Below, in pieces: positions 37,284 through 46,375 of a DNA stretch of 64,000 bases (position 1 is its first letter; each line of letters opens with the position of its first letter). Origin of the DNA: Amycolatopsis jejuensis (GTDB taxonomy: Bacteria > Actinomycetota > Actinomycetes > Mycobacteriales > Pseudonocardiaceae); contig NZ_JNYZ01000035.1 of NCBI RefSeq assembly GCF_000717335.1, positions 1-64,000 on the forward strand, written 5' to 3'. Under the pieces are notes generated by a model that was not told where the DNA came from, did not search any database, and was given only the letters and a program-made list of their open reading frames with translations. The position numbers and the translations under genes were made by a program.

Positions 37284-37358
37284 GGGCGATTAGCTCAGGG
37301 GGAGAGCGCTTCGTTCACACCGAAGAGGTCACTGGTTCGATCCCAGTATCGCCCACCA
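37284..37358 (+). tRNA. tRNA-Val (anticodon CAC), CCA encoded
   Basis: Cloverleaf: acceptor GGGCGAT/ATCGCCC, D-arm GCTCAGGGGGAGAGC, anticodon stem CTTCG-CGAAG with loop TTCACAC (CAC), T-arm CTGGTTCGATCCCAG; CCA is encoded after the discriminator A at 37355. It is closely similar to the GAC gene 36 bp upstream, differing mainly in the anticodon stem-loop and acceptor. The lower-GC island begins shortly downstream. Confidence 0.96.
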
Positions 37359-38588
37359 TCGCGGTCCTTGTTCACACCTCGGCAGCACACGGTGCGCGGC
37401 GACGTACGGACGACGGCCGTTCCAGTATCTGACACACCCGCTATACCTGACCACGCGTCACGTCTAGCAAGAAGCTCACCGACAAACGCAATGTCATGCT
37501 CCGTCGACGACGTACGCAGTTGATTGGCCAGTTAAGGGTCTTGAAGGAAAAGAACTTCCCGACCGCTGGCCGCAAGGGCGCACCACAGCACAACGCAAGC
37601 AATGCTCTCTCAGCCCGGTTACCGCATCCGCGGCAACCGGCGTCGACCTCGTGCGCGATGCACGATGAAGAGTGGCTACCTCGTCCCATGGCGCTTACTA
37701 GGAGCCGGTGAATACCTGCGTCCGGCGGCTGCCACGGCCCGGAGGAGATTCGGGCACTCACCGCTCCAGCCAGCAAGCGGGCAACGCCTGCTCCCGCCAC
37801 ATCGCTACCGTGAGGTTGTACTGTTGGTGCCCGGAACCTCAGGCTGAACGACCTCGTCGGGCTTTCGGCACGAGCGAACGTCGTGGGAAGTCAGGCAATC
37901 GTGTCCGAGTTCGGCCAACGGCGAAGGCTGGCCGACGAGCGCGCGGGCTTCGGGATGACTCCGCCCACGATGACAAGCGCAACAAGCGGACTGCCGGGAC
38001 GACACGGCCACGCGACGTCGGCCCGGATGGCCCGCCAGGTTCCTGGCCGATTCCGATCAGGCAACAGCGCTTCAGCCGCCAATGTGGCGACGTCCTCGAT
38101 GACCCAGGAGGATAGGTCGAGAGTCGACCGGATGGCTCCGCAGCCAGCATTTAGCCAACTCCAGGGAATTTCGCCAATCGAATTCCAGTCTCTCTCGTCG
38201 TGAGCCGGTTCTTCTCCGTAACAAGTGGTTCTTGCCGAACGATAAGGTCCAAGTTCCGAAAGGTCGGTGGTCGACTGCGTCCAGGTACATCACAACGAGC
38301 CACCGCTGCTCGGGGCTATTGGCGACCTCCCTTGGGACCGGACATCGCAGCTTGTGTAATAGGGCTATCACTGCACATGGAACTGGAAAGGAAATCTTGG
38401 AGGATCGCCCGACAGGTTGACGGCAACTAACTAATCAACCGGCAGTTTGACCCTGCAGCAAGTTGCCTTATTGAACCGTACGCCATGGTCATGCTTGTTG
38501 GCATAAGGAGGCCGAATATCTATGTCTACGACACGGTCGGGTAGCTCCGATCAACTGTGGCCTGAGAGGATGAACGAGACTGACAAGC
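37359..38588. other. 1.2-kb lower-GC stretch between tRNA-Val and TrlF-like gene, no gene recognised
   Basis: Open frames are all short (at most 119-135 codons) and lie on both strands; none has a plausible product. Base composition drops below that of the flanks from about 37440. The composition and the broken frames suggest decayed foreign DNA, possibly remains of the element that brought the TrlF-like gene. No integrase or transposase remnant is recognisable and no copy of the tRNA-Val 3' end occurs on the far side of the gene. Eight codons from ATG 38570 overlap the TrlF-like start. Confidence 0.55.
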
Positions 38589-41390
38589 ATGCGTGACGAT
38601 AGCGGCGCACACTTTTATCGATGCGACTTTCAGGTGCATTCACCCCGTGACGCCCAATGGAAAGGTCGGCGTCCGCGGACACTCGAAGATCGGAAATCAT
38701 ATGCGAGCAGATTTGTGGCAAAATGTCGTGCACTCGGGTTGGATGCGGTTGCGATCACCGATCACCATGACCTTGTCTTCGCACCACTGATCAGGGCTGC
38801 CGCTCAGCGCGAGACGGGCCCAGACGGTCGTCCGATTCCACTAGATCAACAGCTCGTCGTCTTCCCCGGTGTCGAACTTACCCTGGGAGTTCCGTGTCAA
38901 GCCCTGTTGATCCTCGACGCCGACATGCCGGATGATCGCCTCCCCCAGGTACTGGATGCCTTGGCCTGTGAGCAACACAATGAACAGGCCGGAAAGCTTC
39001 CCGACGTAAAACCACTCGAACACATCTCGAGCCTAAGCAAGCTATACGAGCTACTCAACCAACGAACTTGGCTCAAAGGCCGATTTATTGTACTACCAAA
39101 TGTGACCGATAAAGGCCACCAAACACTCATGCGCCCTGGCATGCAATCGAAATACAAGGAAATGCCATGTGTAGGCGGCTACCTCGATGGCTCGGTCGCC
39201 AGTATCGGCACGGGTAACGCTCGGAAGTTCGCCGGCATGGACGCAGCGTGGGGCAGCAAGCCGCTTGCACTCTTCCAGACATCCGACAGCCGAAGCGACA
39301 CACTAGAGGATCTCGGGAAATACTCAACCTGGGTCAAGTGGGCCGAACCAACGGCGGAAGCTTTGCGTCAGGCATGCTTGGGGTATCAGTCGAGAATCTC
39401 GCAGCAAATGCCCGAACTACCAAGTGTATTCATTTCCCGGATCAACGTCTCAAACAGCAAGTTTCTCGGCCCTATCGATGTAGCATTCAACTCCCAGTAC
39501 AACTCGGTAATCGGAGGACGAGGAACCGGAAAGTCCACCATACTGGATTACCTTCGTTGGGGCCTTTGCGACCAAGCAGCTCAAGCAGGCGACGACGAAC
39601 TTGCCGACCCAACAGTTCGTCGTGAAAAACTGGTAGAACAAACCTTGAAGCCCGTCTCTGGTCAGGTTGAGGTCTACTTCACAATCAACGAGATCCCACA
39701 CGTTGTTCGACGAGACTCTGCAACCGGAGAGATTCTCCTCAAAGTTGGCGATGACGAATTCGAAAAGGTCCGAGAAAGCCACGTGCGCTCACTTCTTCCT
39801 ATTCACGCGTACAGTCAGAAGCAATTGAGCAGCGTGGCCCTTCGAGTTGACGAACTCACACGTTTCGTCACCTCACCTGTCAAGCGAGATCTTGACGCAG
39901 TCGATCAAAGGATTTCAGAACTTGCTGGGCGAATTCGCGAGAACTATGCTAAGGTGCAGCGTGCACAACACCTGGACGTGACAATTAGGCAACAGAGACT
40001 CGCCAAAAGGTCACTTGCAGAACAAGCAGCCAACTTGCGCAACTCTCTCACTGACCTTTCACAAGATGATCGCATGGTGCTCGATTCCAAACCCGACTAC
40101 GATCGCATCGGCCAGTCTTTACAGATCCAGGAACGTGATTTGCATCAGGTCAATGGTTCAGCTGCAGCTCTAATCAATGAATTGGAGCAGGTTTCACGAG
40201 GCCTCGAAGATCTGATCGATGCACCGGCACACCTTAATGATCTTGTGACGGCGGTACTCACCGCAAATAGATCCGCGATCGAAGGCCTGCACGAAGCTGT
40301 CGCGGCCGGAGCGACCGCATTCGCGCAAACCCAAGAAGCAGGCTCTACATCACAGCTAGCAAAAACGGCTCTAGAAAGAGAAATTTCCGATTTCGAAATT
40401 CGTTACGAAGAAGTGAAGCAACGTTCTACTTCCCATCAGACTCATCTAAAGGAGCTTGCCCAGATCGAAGCTCAGCGGAAGAGTGTAGCTGACCTCCTTC
40501 AACAGCACGAGCTTGACCGAAGGACCCTGGGCGATCCTAGAACTCTTCATTCCGAATTGCGATCTGAATTTGTAGCCCTATTTTGGGAACGGTCTTCGTT
40601 ACTTTCGGAAGAATGCATTCGACTAACCAAGCTATCGCAGGGACTCTTACGCGCATCAATCAACCGCGGGCGAGGGATCAATGCCATCGAGCAAAAGTTT
40701 CGAGCGACCATTCAAGGGTCCGGGGTTCGCGGAGGACGGGTCGAGCAGCTTTTCTCAGGGCTTCGCGACGAGTCGGCCCCCTTGGCGACCTGGGAGGAGG
40801 TACTGAATGAAATCGAGTCAATTCTACTACTGGAAGCGGATGCCCAACATACTTCCGAGGCGACACCGAACCTAACTCGACTCGGCTTCCCAATCGCCGA
40901 CCAGCACCGCATCAGAACCCAGATTACACCAGATTCGTGGCTCGATCTCTCACTCACACCCATAAGCGACGAACCCGTTTTTGAGTATCAAACAAAAGAG
41001 GAGGAGTTCATCGCCTTCAGTGCCGCATCAGCCGGCCAGCAAGCGACCGCATTGCTACGGGTCCTTCTTTCACAAACGGGAGCACCGTTGATCATTGACC
41101 AGCCGGAAGATGACCTCGACAGCCAGGTCATACAAGACGTCGTGGCACAGATCTGGAAGACCAAATCAGGACGGCAAATTGTTTTTGCAAGCCACAATGC
41201 CAACCTGGTGGTGAACGGTGATGCGGAACTTGTCGTCGCATGCGACTACCGGAAGGCAGGAGACCAGTCCGGCGGAAAAATCAGCTTGCAAGGCGCGATA
41301 GACGTCCCCGGCCTTCGGGACGAGATCACGAAGGTCATGGAAGGGGGTGAGAAGGCGTTCCGCCTTCGCAAGGAAAGATACGGCTTTTGA
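38589..41390 (+). CDS. TrlF-like PHP-domain / SMC-type AAA ATPase, probable defence protein (933 aa)
   Basis: Residues 10 to about 240 are a PHP-type phosphoesterase-like domain: DFQVHSPRD (Asp13, His17), AITDHHD (58-61), FPGVELTLG (93-100) and a late FQTSDSRS. Residues 280-933 are an SMC/Rad50-like ATPase: FLGPIDVAF, Walker A GGRGTGKST (309-317), a long coiled coil (about 430-720), signature SAGQQ (about 814), Walker B PLIIDQPEDDLD and H-loop FASHNANL (about 869). This matches the TrlF family of AAA-like ATPases, PHP-linked ABC ATPases associated with RNA repair and phage conflict; the exact reaction is not established. Codons end in A/T far more often than in neighbours, so it was acquired by transfer. 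The ribosome site is weak. Confidence 0.82.
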   Translation: MRDDSGAHFYRCDFQVHSPRDAQWKGRRPRTLEDRKSYASRFVAKCRALGLDAVAITDHHDLVFAPLIRAAAQRETGPDGRPIPLDQQLVVFPGVELTLGVPCQALLILDADMPDDRLPQVLDALACEQHNEQAGKLPDVKPLEHISSLSKLYELLNQRTWLKGRFIVLPNVTDKGHQTLMRPGMQSKYKEMPCVGGYLDGSVASIGTGNARKFAGMDAAWGSKPLALFQTSDSRSDTLEDLGKYSTWVKWAEPTAEALRQACLGYQSRISQQMPELPSVFISRINVSNSKFLGPIDVAFNSQYNSVIGGRGTGKSTILDYLRWGLCDQAAQAGDDELADPTVRREKLVEQTLKPVSGQVEVYFTINEIPHVVRRDSATGEILLKVGDDEFEKVRESHVRSLLPIHAYSQKQLSSVALRVDELTRFVTSPVKRDLDAVDQRISELAGRIRENYAKVQRAQHLDVTIRQQRLAKRSLAEQAANLRNSLTDLSQDDRMVLDSKPDYDRIGQSLQIQERDLHQVNGSAAALINELEQVSRGLEDLIDAPAHLNDLVTAVLTANRSAIEGLHEAVAAGATAFAQTQEAGSTSQLAKTALEREISDFEIRYEEVKQRSTSHQTHLKELAQIEAQRKSVADLLQQHELDRRTLGDPRTLHSELRSEFVALFWERSSLLSEECIRLTKLSQGLLRASINRGRGINAIEQKFRATIQGSGVRGGRVEQLFSGLRDESAPLATWEEVLNEIESILLLEADAQHTSEATPNLTRLGFPIADQHRIRTQITPDSWLDLSLTPISDEPVFEYQTKEEEFIAFSAASAGQQATALLRVLLSQTGAPLIIDQPEDDLDSQVIQDVVAQIWKTKSGRQIVFASHNANLVVNGDAELVVACDYRKAGDQSGGKISLQGAIDVPGLRDEITKVMEGGEKAFRLRKERYGF

Positions 41391-41475
41391 GGTACCACGC
41401 ATATCTATCGAACTTGGTGTTCGGCGATGTGCGGCCGTGACGACCTCTGTATGTTATGTGCGTATGACACCACGC

Positions 41476-42195
41476 TCACCGGGGCCAGCGCGAAGTACGC
41501 CTCCGCGCGGCGATCCCGGTGAGTTCTGACGTTAGTTCCCCGGGATGGGTGATCATCGCGTCGTGGGTGGCGGCCAGTTCGCGCATCGTCCAGCCTTCGG
41601 TTTCCGCTAGCCGGGCGGATCCATCGACGCCGGGGAACAGCGGGGCGGTGCAGCGTAGGTAGGTGACAGGGACTCCCGCGCCCAGCGGACCTGGTGCGGG
41701 GAACGGGTCCAGGTAAGGCTGCAGGGGGTGCGGGGTCAGTCGGCGGGTCAGCCATGCGGCGTCGTCCGGGGTGGTTACGCCGAACATGGACGGTGGGGGT
41801 GGCGGCAGGAAAGGGCCGGTTGGGGTGCGTTCTTCCAGTGCGTCCGGGTTCAGGGCGGCGAAGCCGGAGGTGCCCGGTCTCGCGACGATGCCGTCCAGGA
41901 CTACGACATGTGTGAGTCGCTGCGAGACGCGTGGGAGTGCGCCCAGAACTGGGAGGGCGCCGAAGCTGTGGCCCACCAGGATGGCGTCCGTTACTTCCTC
42001 CGCCTCGCAGGTGCCGACGACGTCGTCGATCATCGTCTGCAGGCCGACGGCGGGGGTCAGGAGGTGGGCTCGCTCGCCCAGGCCGGTGAGGGTCGGGGTG
42101 TGCACGGTGTGGCCTTGCGCCCGCAAGCGGTCGGACACTCGGCGCCAGCACCAGCCGCCGTGGTAGGCGCCGTGGACCAGGACGAAAACGGCCAT
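41476..42195 (-). CDS. Alpha/beta-fold hydrolase, EstC/salicylate-esterase-like (239 aa)
   Basis: The fold starts FVLVHGAYHGGWCWRRV (oxyanion HG), nucleophile elbow VGHSFGALPV (Ser), and catalytic His in ATHDAMITHPGELT near the C-terminus; the acid is probably in the segment before WTMRELAATHD. Length and the GAYHGGWCW start resemble EstC and plant methylesterase-like hydrolases. Likely a small-ester hydrolase, possibly removing methyl esters from aromatic acids. It is the last gene of the metF-purU-ligM-folD unit (ATG 1 nt after the folD stop). Confidence 0.9.
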   Translation of the reverse strand: MAVFVLVHGAYHGGWCWRRVSDRLRAQGHTVHTPTLTGLGERAHLLTPAVGLQTMIDDVVGTCEAEEVTDAILVGHSFGALPVLGALPRVSQRLTHVVVLDGIVARPGTSGFAALNPDALEERTPTGPFLPPPPPSMFGVTTPDDAAWLTRRLTPHPLQPYLDPFPAPGPLGAGVPVTYLRCTAPLFPGVDGSARLAETEGWTMRELAATHDAMITHPGELTSELTGIAARRRTSRWPR

Positions 42196-42196
42196 G

Positions 42197-43033
42197 TCAG
42201 GGCTCCTGTCGGCGAGCTGCGTGGAGGGTGTTGGCCAGCAGCATCGCGATCGTCATGGGACCGACGCCGCCGGGGACCGGGGTCAGGAGACCGGCGATTT
42301 CGCGGACCTCGGGGAAGCGGACGTCGCCGTGCAGGCCAGCCCTGGAGCGGTGGATGCCGACGTCGATCACTGTTGCGCCGGGGCGGACGTGTTCCCGTCC
42401 GATCAGGCCGGGGATTCCGGCGGCCACGATCAGGATGTCCGCGGTCCGGGTTTCGGCGGCGAGATCCTTGGTGCGGGAATGGCACAGGGTGACCGTCGCG
42501 TCGCGGGTCAGGAGCAGGTGCGCCATCGGGCGGCCGACCAGGACCGAGCGCCCCACCACTACGGCCTTAGCGCCGGAGAGCGGGACTGCGTATTCGTCGA
42601 GGAGACGTTCGATTCCGGCGGGGGTGCAGGGGCGTAAGCCGTCGCGGCCTTGGGCCAGGCGGCCTGCGTTGCCCGGAGTCAGGCCGTCTACGTCCTTGTG
42701 CACGGGAATACGGTCGATGAGTGCGTCGGCGTCGAGGTGGCCGGGCAAGGGTAATTGCAGGAGGATGCCGCTGACGGCGGGGTCTTCGGCGAGGCGCGCC
42801 AGTTCCTCGTCGACCTGCTGCTGGGTCGCCGTGCCGGGGAGGCGCCGGTGGAAGCCGGCCATTCCCGCGGCGACACAGGCGCGGCGTTTGCTGCGGACGT
42901 ACACCTCCGAAGCGGGGTCCTCACCGACCAGGACCGTGGCCAGGCCGGGCGCGGGCCCACCGGCCACCTTGGCCGCCACCTCCTGCCGGACTTTGGCGGC
43001 GACGGCCTTTCCGTCGATCAGCTCGGCGGTCAT
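42197..43033 (-). CDS. folD: Methylenetetrahydrofolate dehydrogenase / methenyl-THF cyclohydrolase FolD
   Basis: The 278-residue protein has all FolD hallmarks: ASEVYVRSKRRACVAAGM (the Y-x-x-x-K catalytic pair), GILLQLPLPGHLD, the PVHKDVDGLTPGN segment, VVVGRSVLVGRPMAHLLL for NADP binding, ADILIVAAGIPGLI and GGVGPMTIAMLLANT. It interconverts 5,10-methylene-, 5,10-methenyl- and 10-formyl-THF. ATG 43033 follows GGAAGGAGA. As it sits with metF, purU and a LigM-like gene, it is probably a second, catabolic FolD. A housekeeping copy elsewhere is expected. Confidence 0.95.
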   Translation of the reverse strand: MTAELIDGKAVAAKVRQEVAAKVAGGPAPGLATVLVGEDPASEVYVRSKRRACVAAGMAGFHRRLPGTATQQQVDEELARLAEDPAVSGILLQLPLPGHLDADALIDRIPVHKDVDGLTPGNAGRLAQGRDGLRPCTPAGIERLLDEYAVPLSGAKAVVVGRSVLVGRPMAHLLLTRDATVTLCHSRTKDLAAETRTADILIVAAGIPGLIGREHVRPGATVIDVGIHRSRAGLHGDVRFPEVREIAGLLTPVPGGVGPMTIAMLLANTLHAARRQEP

Positions 43034-43057
43034 CGGCTCTCCTTCCACGGAGTGAAC

Positions 43058-44449
43058 TCAGGCAATCCCGCTGCGCTGCATCCGTTGCACGGCACCGGCG
43101 AACGGCGCCGGGGCGACCGTCACGCGGATCTCCGTCTGCTCGTGTTTCTCGACCTGCGGCTTGCGTGAACCGCCATCCGGCTCGCCCCAGGTCAGGACCA
43201 GTTCAGTACCGATCTCCGCGTTGTCCGCACCGAGCATCGCGAGCGAAACCAGGTGCCCGTCGCTGTACCCGGCGTGGCAGGAAACTCCGGCGAATCCACC
43301 GGAAGTAGTCTGCACAGTGTCGAACTGGTTCCAGCCGTAATGACTGATCGGTAGCTCGATTGCCTTGTACCGCGGACCTTCGCCGAACTGCGACGCAAGC
43401 ACCCGCACGACGTCGTCGCGGTTCCACACCAACGTTCGCTTGGTACGGCGGTCTTCCGCGCCGATCTTTTCCAGCGCGTCTCGCCCGATGAAATCGTGGT
43501 CGAATTTCACCACGCGTTCGTACCCGAGGTCGTACGGGGTCACGTAGTAATCCTCGATGTCCGGCGAACGGAAGCTGCCGGTGAGCTGAATCCGCGCTTC
43601 CCAGGACGTCGACGGAAGCCATTCGCGGAAGCCGCGCAGCTCTTCCCCGTTGTAAATACCCGGTACCGGATAAGGCATCCAGCCACTCGAGAACGGGGTG
43701 CTGTAATACGCCTGCGTTCCGGCCGGGACGAGCCCGTACTCCTCGCCCGCCGCGATCAGCGCGGACCGTACCACGTCGTGGTCCTCGAATGCGCCGGACA
43801 GTTCGACACCCTTGTACCCGGCCATTCCGTGGCGCAGGACAAGGACTTCCCGTCCGGCAATCGACACCTTGGCGGTGCGGAAGAACGGGATCGCGGGAGG
43901 CTCCCCATCGACCGCTGCCGCGAAAATGGCGCCCGCATTCGGGCCGTCGAGCTGGAACCGGAATCGTACCCGGCGGCCGGTGGGATTGTCGGTGGACTGG
44001 TCGTCGCGGACCACGGAAACGTCGTAACCGCCGGTTTCGGCATGGTAGTGCACCCAGTCGAGCGCGGGCATTCCGCTGACCAGTTCGAAACTCTGCTCGC
44101 CGAGCCGGTAAAGAATGCTTTCCCCGATCACGTGGCCGTCCGGCGTGCAGACGACGAACTGTTTGGCCCGATCGGCGGGAAAATTCGCGAAAGTGTTCAC
44201 GCCGAGGCGTTCGAGCAGCTTGAGTGCGTCCGGGCCGTCGAGGAACAGTTCCGGCATGTTGTGGGTTTGCTGGAACAGCACGGCAGTTTCGCTCCAGGCA
44301 CGTTGCTCGCCGCGCCAGTTGGAGTACGCGGGCGGGGTGAGCGCCGCTGCCCGGCCGCCGGCGGATTTGAACGTCGGCGCCTGGGTTTCGTGGTAGAAGT
44401 AGTCGACCAGGCCGGGCAGGCGGTCGACGAGATCTTGCAGCGACTGCAT
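43058..44449 (-). CDS. LigM-type tetrahydrofolate-dependent O-demethylase (463 aa)
   Basis: The protein belongs to the GcvT-like aminomethyltransferase group and resembles LigM, the vanillate/3-O-methylgallate O-demethylase of Sphingobium. Shared features include SNWRGEQRAWSETAVLFQQTH, KQFVVCTPDGHVIGESI, VLRHGMAGYKGVE, REWLPSTSWEA, SPDIEDYYVTPYDLGY and KFDHDFIGRDALE. Length (463) matches LigM (about 470). Expected reaction: transfer of the O-methyl group of a methoxy-aromatic acid to THF, giving 5-methyl-THF. DmdA or glycine-cleavage T roles are less likely because of length and the motifs. The operon neighbours recycle the methyl group. Confidence 0.88.
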   Translation of the reverse strand: MQSLQDLVDRLPGLVDYFYHETQAPTFKSAGGRAAALTPPAYSNWRGEQRAWSETAVLFQQTHNMPELFLDGPDALKLLERLGVNTFANFPADRAKQFVVCTPDGHVIGESILYRLGEQSFELVSGMPALDWVHYHAETGGYDVSVVRDDQSTDNPTGRRVRFRFQLDGPNAGAIFAAAVDGEPPAIPFFRTAKVSIAGREVLVLRHGMAGYKGVELSGAFEDHDVVRSALIAAGEEYGLVPAGTQAYYSTPFSSGWMPYPVPGIYNGEELRGFREWLPSTSWEARIQLTGSFRSPDIEDYYVTPYDLGYERVVKFDHDFIGRDALEKIGAEDRRTKRTLVWNRDDVVRVLASQFGEGPRYKAIELPISHYGWNQFDTVQTTSGGFAGVSCHAGYSDGHLVSLAMLGADNAEIGTELVLTWGEPDGGSRKPQVEKHEQTEIRVTVAPAPFAGAVQRMQRSGIA

Positions 44450-44476
44450 GGGAGTCCTTCCGGTAGCGGGGGCGGT

Positions 44477-45355
44477 TCAGAAAACGATCGTGCGGTTCTC
44501 CCATCGGACGACCCGGTCCTGGCTGTGCCAGAGTACGGCGCGGGCCAGCACCTCGCGTTCGACATTCGCCCCGCGGCGCACCATTTCCTCCAGGCTTTCC
44601 TTGTGCGACACGCGCACCACGTCCTGTTCGATGATCGGCCCCTCGTCGAGATCCTCGGTGACGTAATGCGCGGTCGACCCGATCAGCTTGACCCCGCGTT
44701 CCTGCGCCCGGCGGTACGGCCCGGCCCCGATGAACGCGGGCAGGAACGAATGGTGGATGTTGATCACCGGCACGTCGATCTCCTTAAGGAAGGTGCCGGA
44801 CAGAATCTGCATGTACCGCGCGAGCACTACCAGATCGACATTGCCGGACAGCAGCTCGGCGATCCGGCGTTCCGCGTCGGACTTGTCCTTCCCGGCCGCG
44901 CTGGGCACGTGGAAGAACGGAATGTCGAAGAACCGCACGTCCTCGGCCACGTCGGGATGGTTGGAAATCACCATGCAGACGGAAATCGGCAGTTCCTGCC
45001 GCCGTTGCCGCCACAGCAGGTCGAGCAGGCAGTGGTCCGATTTGGACGCGAGGATCGCCACTCGCAACGGAACGGAAAGATCCCGTAACCGCCAGTGCAA
45101 TCCCAGCTGGGTGCCTACGGTGGCAGCCAGATCCTCCTGCAGCGCAGGCAGAATCGCGGGCAGACCCGGAATGTGCACCACGGTGCGCTGGAAAAATGCG
45201 CCGCCTTCGGGATTGTCGCTGTGCTGGTCGAGCGCGACGATGTTCGCCTGATGCCGGGTCAGCACGGCGGCGACTGCGGTGACGATTCCCCGTTTGTCGT
45301 CGCCGTGCACGACCAGGCTCGCGTGATCCCGTAACAGGCCGATGTGTTCCATCAT
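44477..45355 (-). CDS. purU: Formyltetrahydrofolate deformylase PurU
   Basis: The 292-residue protein has an N-terminal ACT domain (residues 8-85, VVHGDDKRGIVTAVAAVLTRH) and a formyltransferase-like catalytic domain. Catalytic residues are visible in PVINIHHSFLPAFIGA (Asn, His) and AHYVTEDLDEGPII (Asp). It hydrolyses 10-formyl-THF to formate and THF. Start ATG 45355 overlaps the metF stop; a second in-frame ATG lies one codon later. In this operon it closes the C1 route by releasing formate rather than serving purine synthesis. Confidence 0.95.
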   Translation of the reverse strand: MMEHIGLLRDHASLVVHGDDKRGIVTAVAAVLTRHQANIVALDQHSDNPEGGAFFQRTVVHIPGLPAILPALQEDLAATVGTQLGLHWRLRDLSVPLRVAILASKSDHCLLDLLWRQRRQELPISVCMVISNHPDVAEDVRFFDIPFFHVPSAAGKDKSDAERRIAELLSGNVDLVVLARYMQILSGTFLKEIDVPVINIHHSFLPAFIGAGPYRRAQERGVKLIGSTAHYVTEDLDEGPIIEQDVVRVSHKESLEEMVRRGANVEREVLARAVLWHSQDRVVRWENRTIVF

Positions 45356-46212
45356 TCCGCCCTCGCAGTCCGGACCCATTCCGCAGTCGCGCGTACGCCG
45401 CCGAACGTGTAGAAATGCACGAGGATTTCGCCGTGCACTGCCGGGTCGATCGCGGATTGGAGATCGGCGATGAAGCGTGTCGGACCCGCCGTGCCGAGCA
45501 ATCCGGTGAGCGAGAATCCGTACTTCTGCACCACACTTGCCGACGAGCTCACCCCGAACCGCTTGGCATACCGCAGCAATCGCTGTACCCCGGCCGGTCC
45601 AGGTACGCCGATGCGCACCGGAGCGTCGATCCCCTCGCCGCGCAACCGCTCGATCCACCGCACCACCGCGCCCGCGTCGAAGCCGAACTGCGTGGCGATG
45701 GCGTAGCTCAATTCCTGCGCCCGCAGGGCTTCCGTCTTGTCCCGAATGGCCTGCCACAACACCTCGTCCGGGATTTTCGGGTGCCCTTCGGGATACCCGG
45801 CGATGTCCACCGACCGCACGCCATACGCGGTGAGGTCGCCTCCGGTGAGCACGGCCAGCGAGTCCTCGAACGGCCCGGCCGGCTGCGCCGGATCACCGGC
45901 GACGACCACGACGTCCTCGGTGGCCCCGACCGCGGCCAGCGCCGCCAGGTAGCTGCCGAGTTCCTCGCGCGAAGCCAGGCGGCGGGCCGAAATGTGCGGG
46001 ACCGGCCGGAAGCCGAGGTTCTTGATCACCTCCGCTGCGTGGACCCGGACCGAGGCGTCCTCGTTCGCCAGGAACGTGATGTTGACCCTCGTCCCGCGCG
46101 GGATTCCGGCCACCGCCTGCTGCAGGTCACGCAGGTCCTTGCCGGTGATCTCCAGGGAGAAGTCCTTCAGGAGACCCGAACCGGGGCTCGTATCGCACTC
46201 AAGTGGGCTCAC
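45352..46212 (-). CDS. metF: 5,10-Methylenetetrahydrofolate reductase (MetF-like)
   Basis: The 286-residue TIM-barrel flavoprotein shows NITFLANEDASVR, GFRPVPHISARRL, VVVAGDPAQP and YATQF-like AIATQFGFDAGAV, all MTHFR landmarks. GTG 46212 is preceded by GAGGAG. In the context of a LigM-type methyl acceptor, it would run in the oxidative direction, 5-methyl-THF to 5,10-methylene-THF, as proposed for MetF in lignin-aromatic and chloromethane pathways. It is the promoter-proximal gene of the operon, divergent from the TetR-type regulator. Confidence 0.93.
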   Translation of the reverse strand: MSPLECDTSPGSGLLKDFSLEITGKDLRDLQQAVAGIPRGTRVNITFLANEDASVRVHAAEVIKNLGFRPVPHISARRLASREELGSYLAALAAVGATEDVVVVAGDPAQPAGPFEDSLAVLTGGDLTAYGVRSVDIAGYPEGHPKIPDEVLWQAIRDKTEALRAQELSYAIATQFGFDAGAVVRWIERLRGEGIDAPVRIGVPGPAGVQRLLRYAKRFGVSSSASVVQKYGFSLTGLLGTAGPTRFIADLQSAIDPAVHGEILVHFYTFGGVRATAEWVRTARAE

Positions 46213-46330
46213 GATGTCAACTCCTCGTCGGCGAACAGGCTCGGGAAAGGGGCGGATGGGCCCCGGTGGAAACTCAACCGGCTGGCCGCGCCTGTGTTGA
46301 GCAGAATAGGGGATGTCAGGAGACACGGCA

Positions 46331-46348
46331 ACTGTCAGGCTGTACAGT
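46331..46348. promoter_or_regulatory. Candidate TetR operator between metF and regulator
   Basis: ACTGT (46331-46335) and ACAGT (46344-46348) form an inverted repeat around an 8-bp spacer in the 163-bp divergent spacer, 27 bp before the TetR-type ATG. Its position suits autorepression and control of the C1 operon. Confidence 0.5.
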
Positions 46349-46375
46349 CTCGGGAAAGCCAGCGAAGGAGGCGCG

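Noticed and set aside
37284..41475. Integrative element with att sites at tRNA-Val
   Set aside because: No copy of the tRNA-Val 3' end is seen after the TrlF-like gene and no integrase is present; only a composition-based island is supported.
43058..44449. Glycine-cleavage T protein
   Set aside because: Length and motifs match LigM-type demethylases, and no gcvH or gcvP lies nearby.
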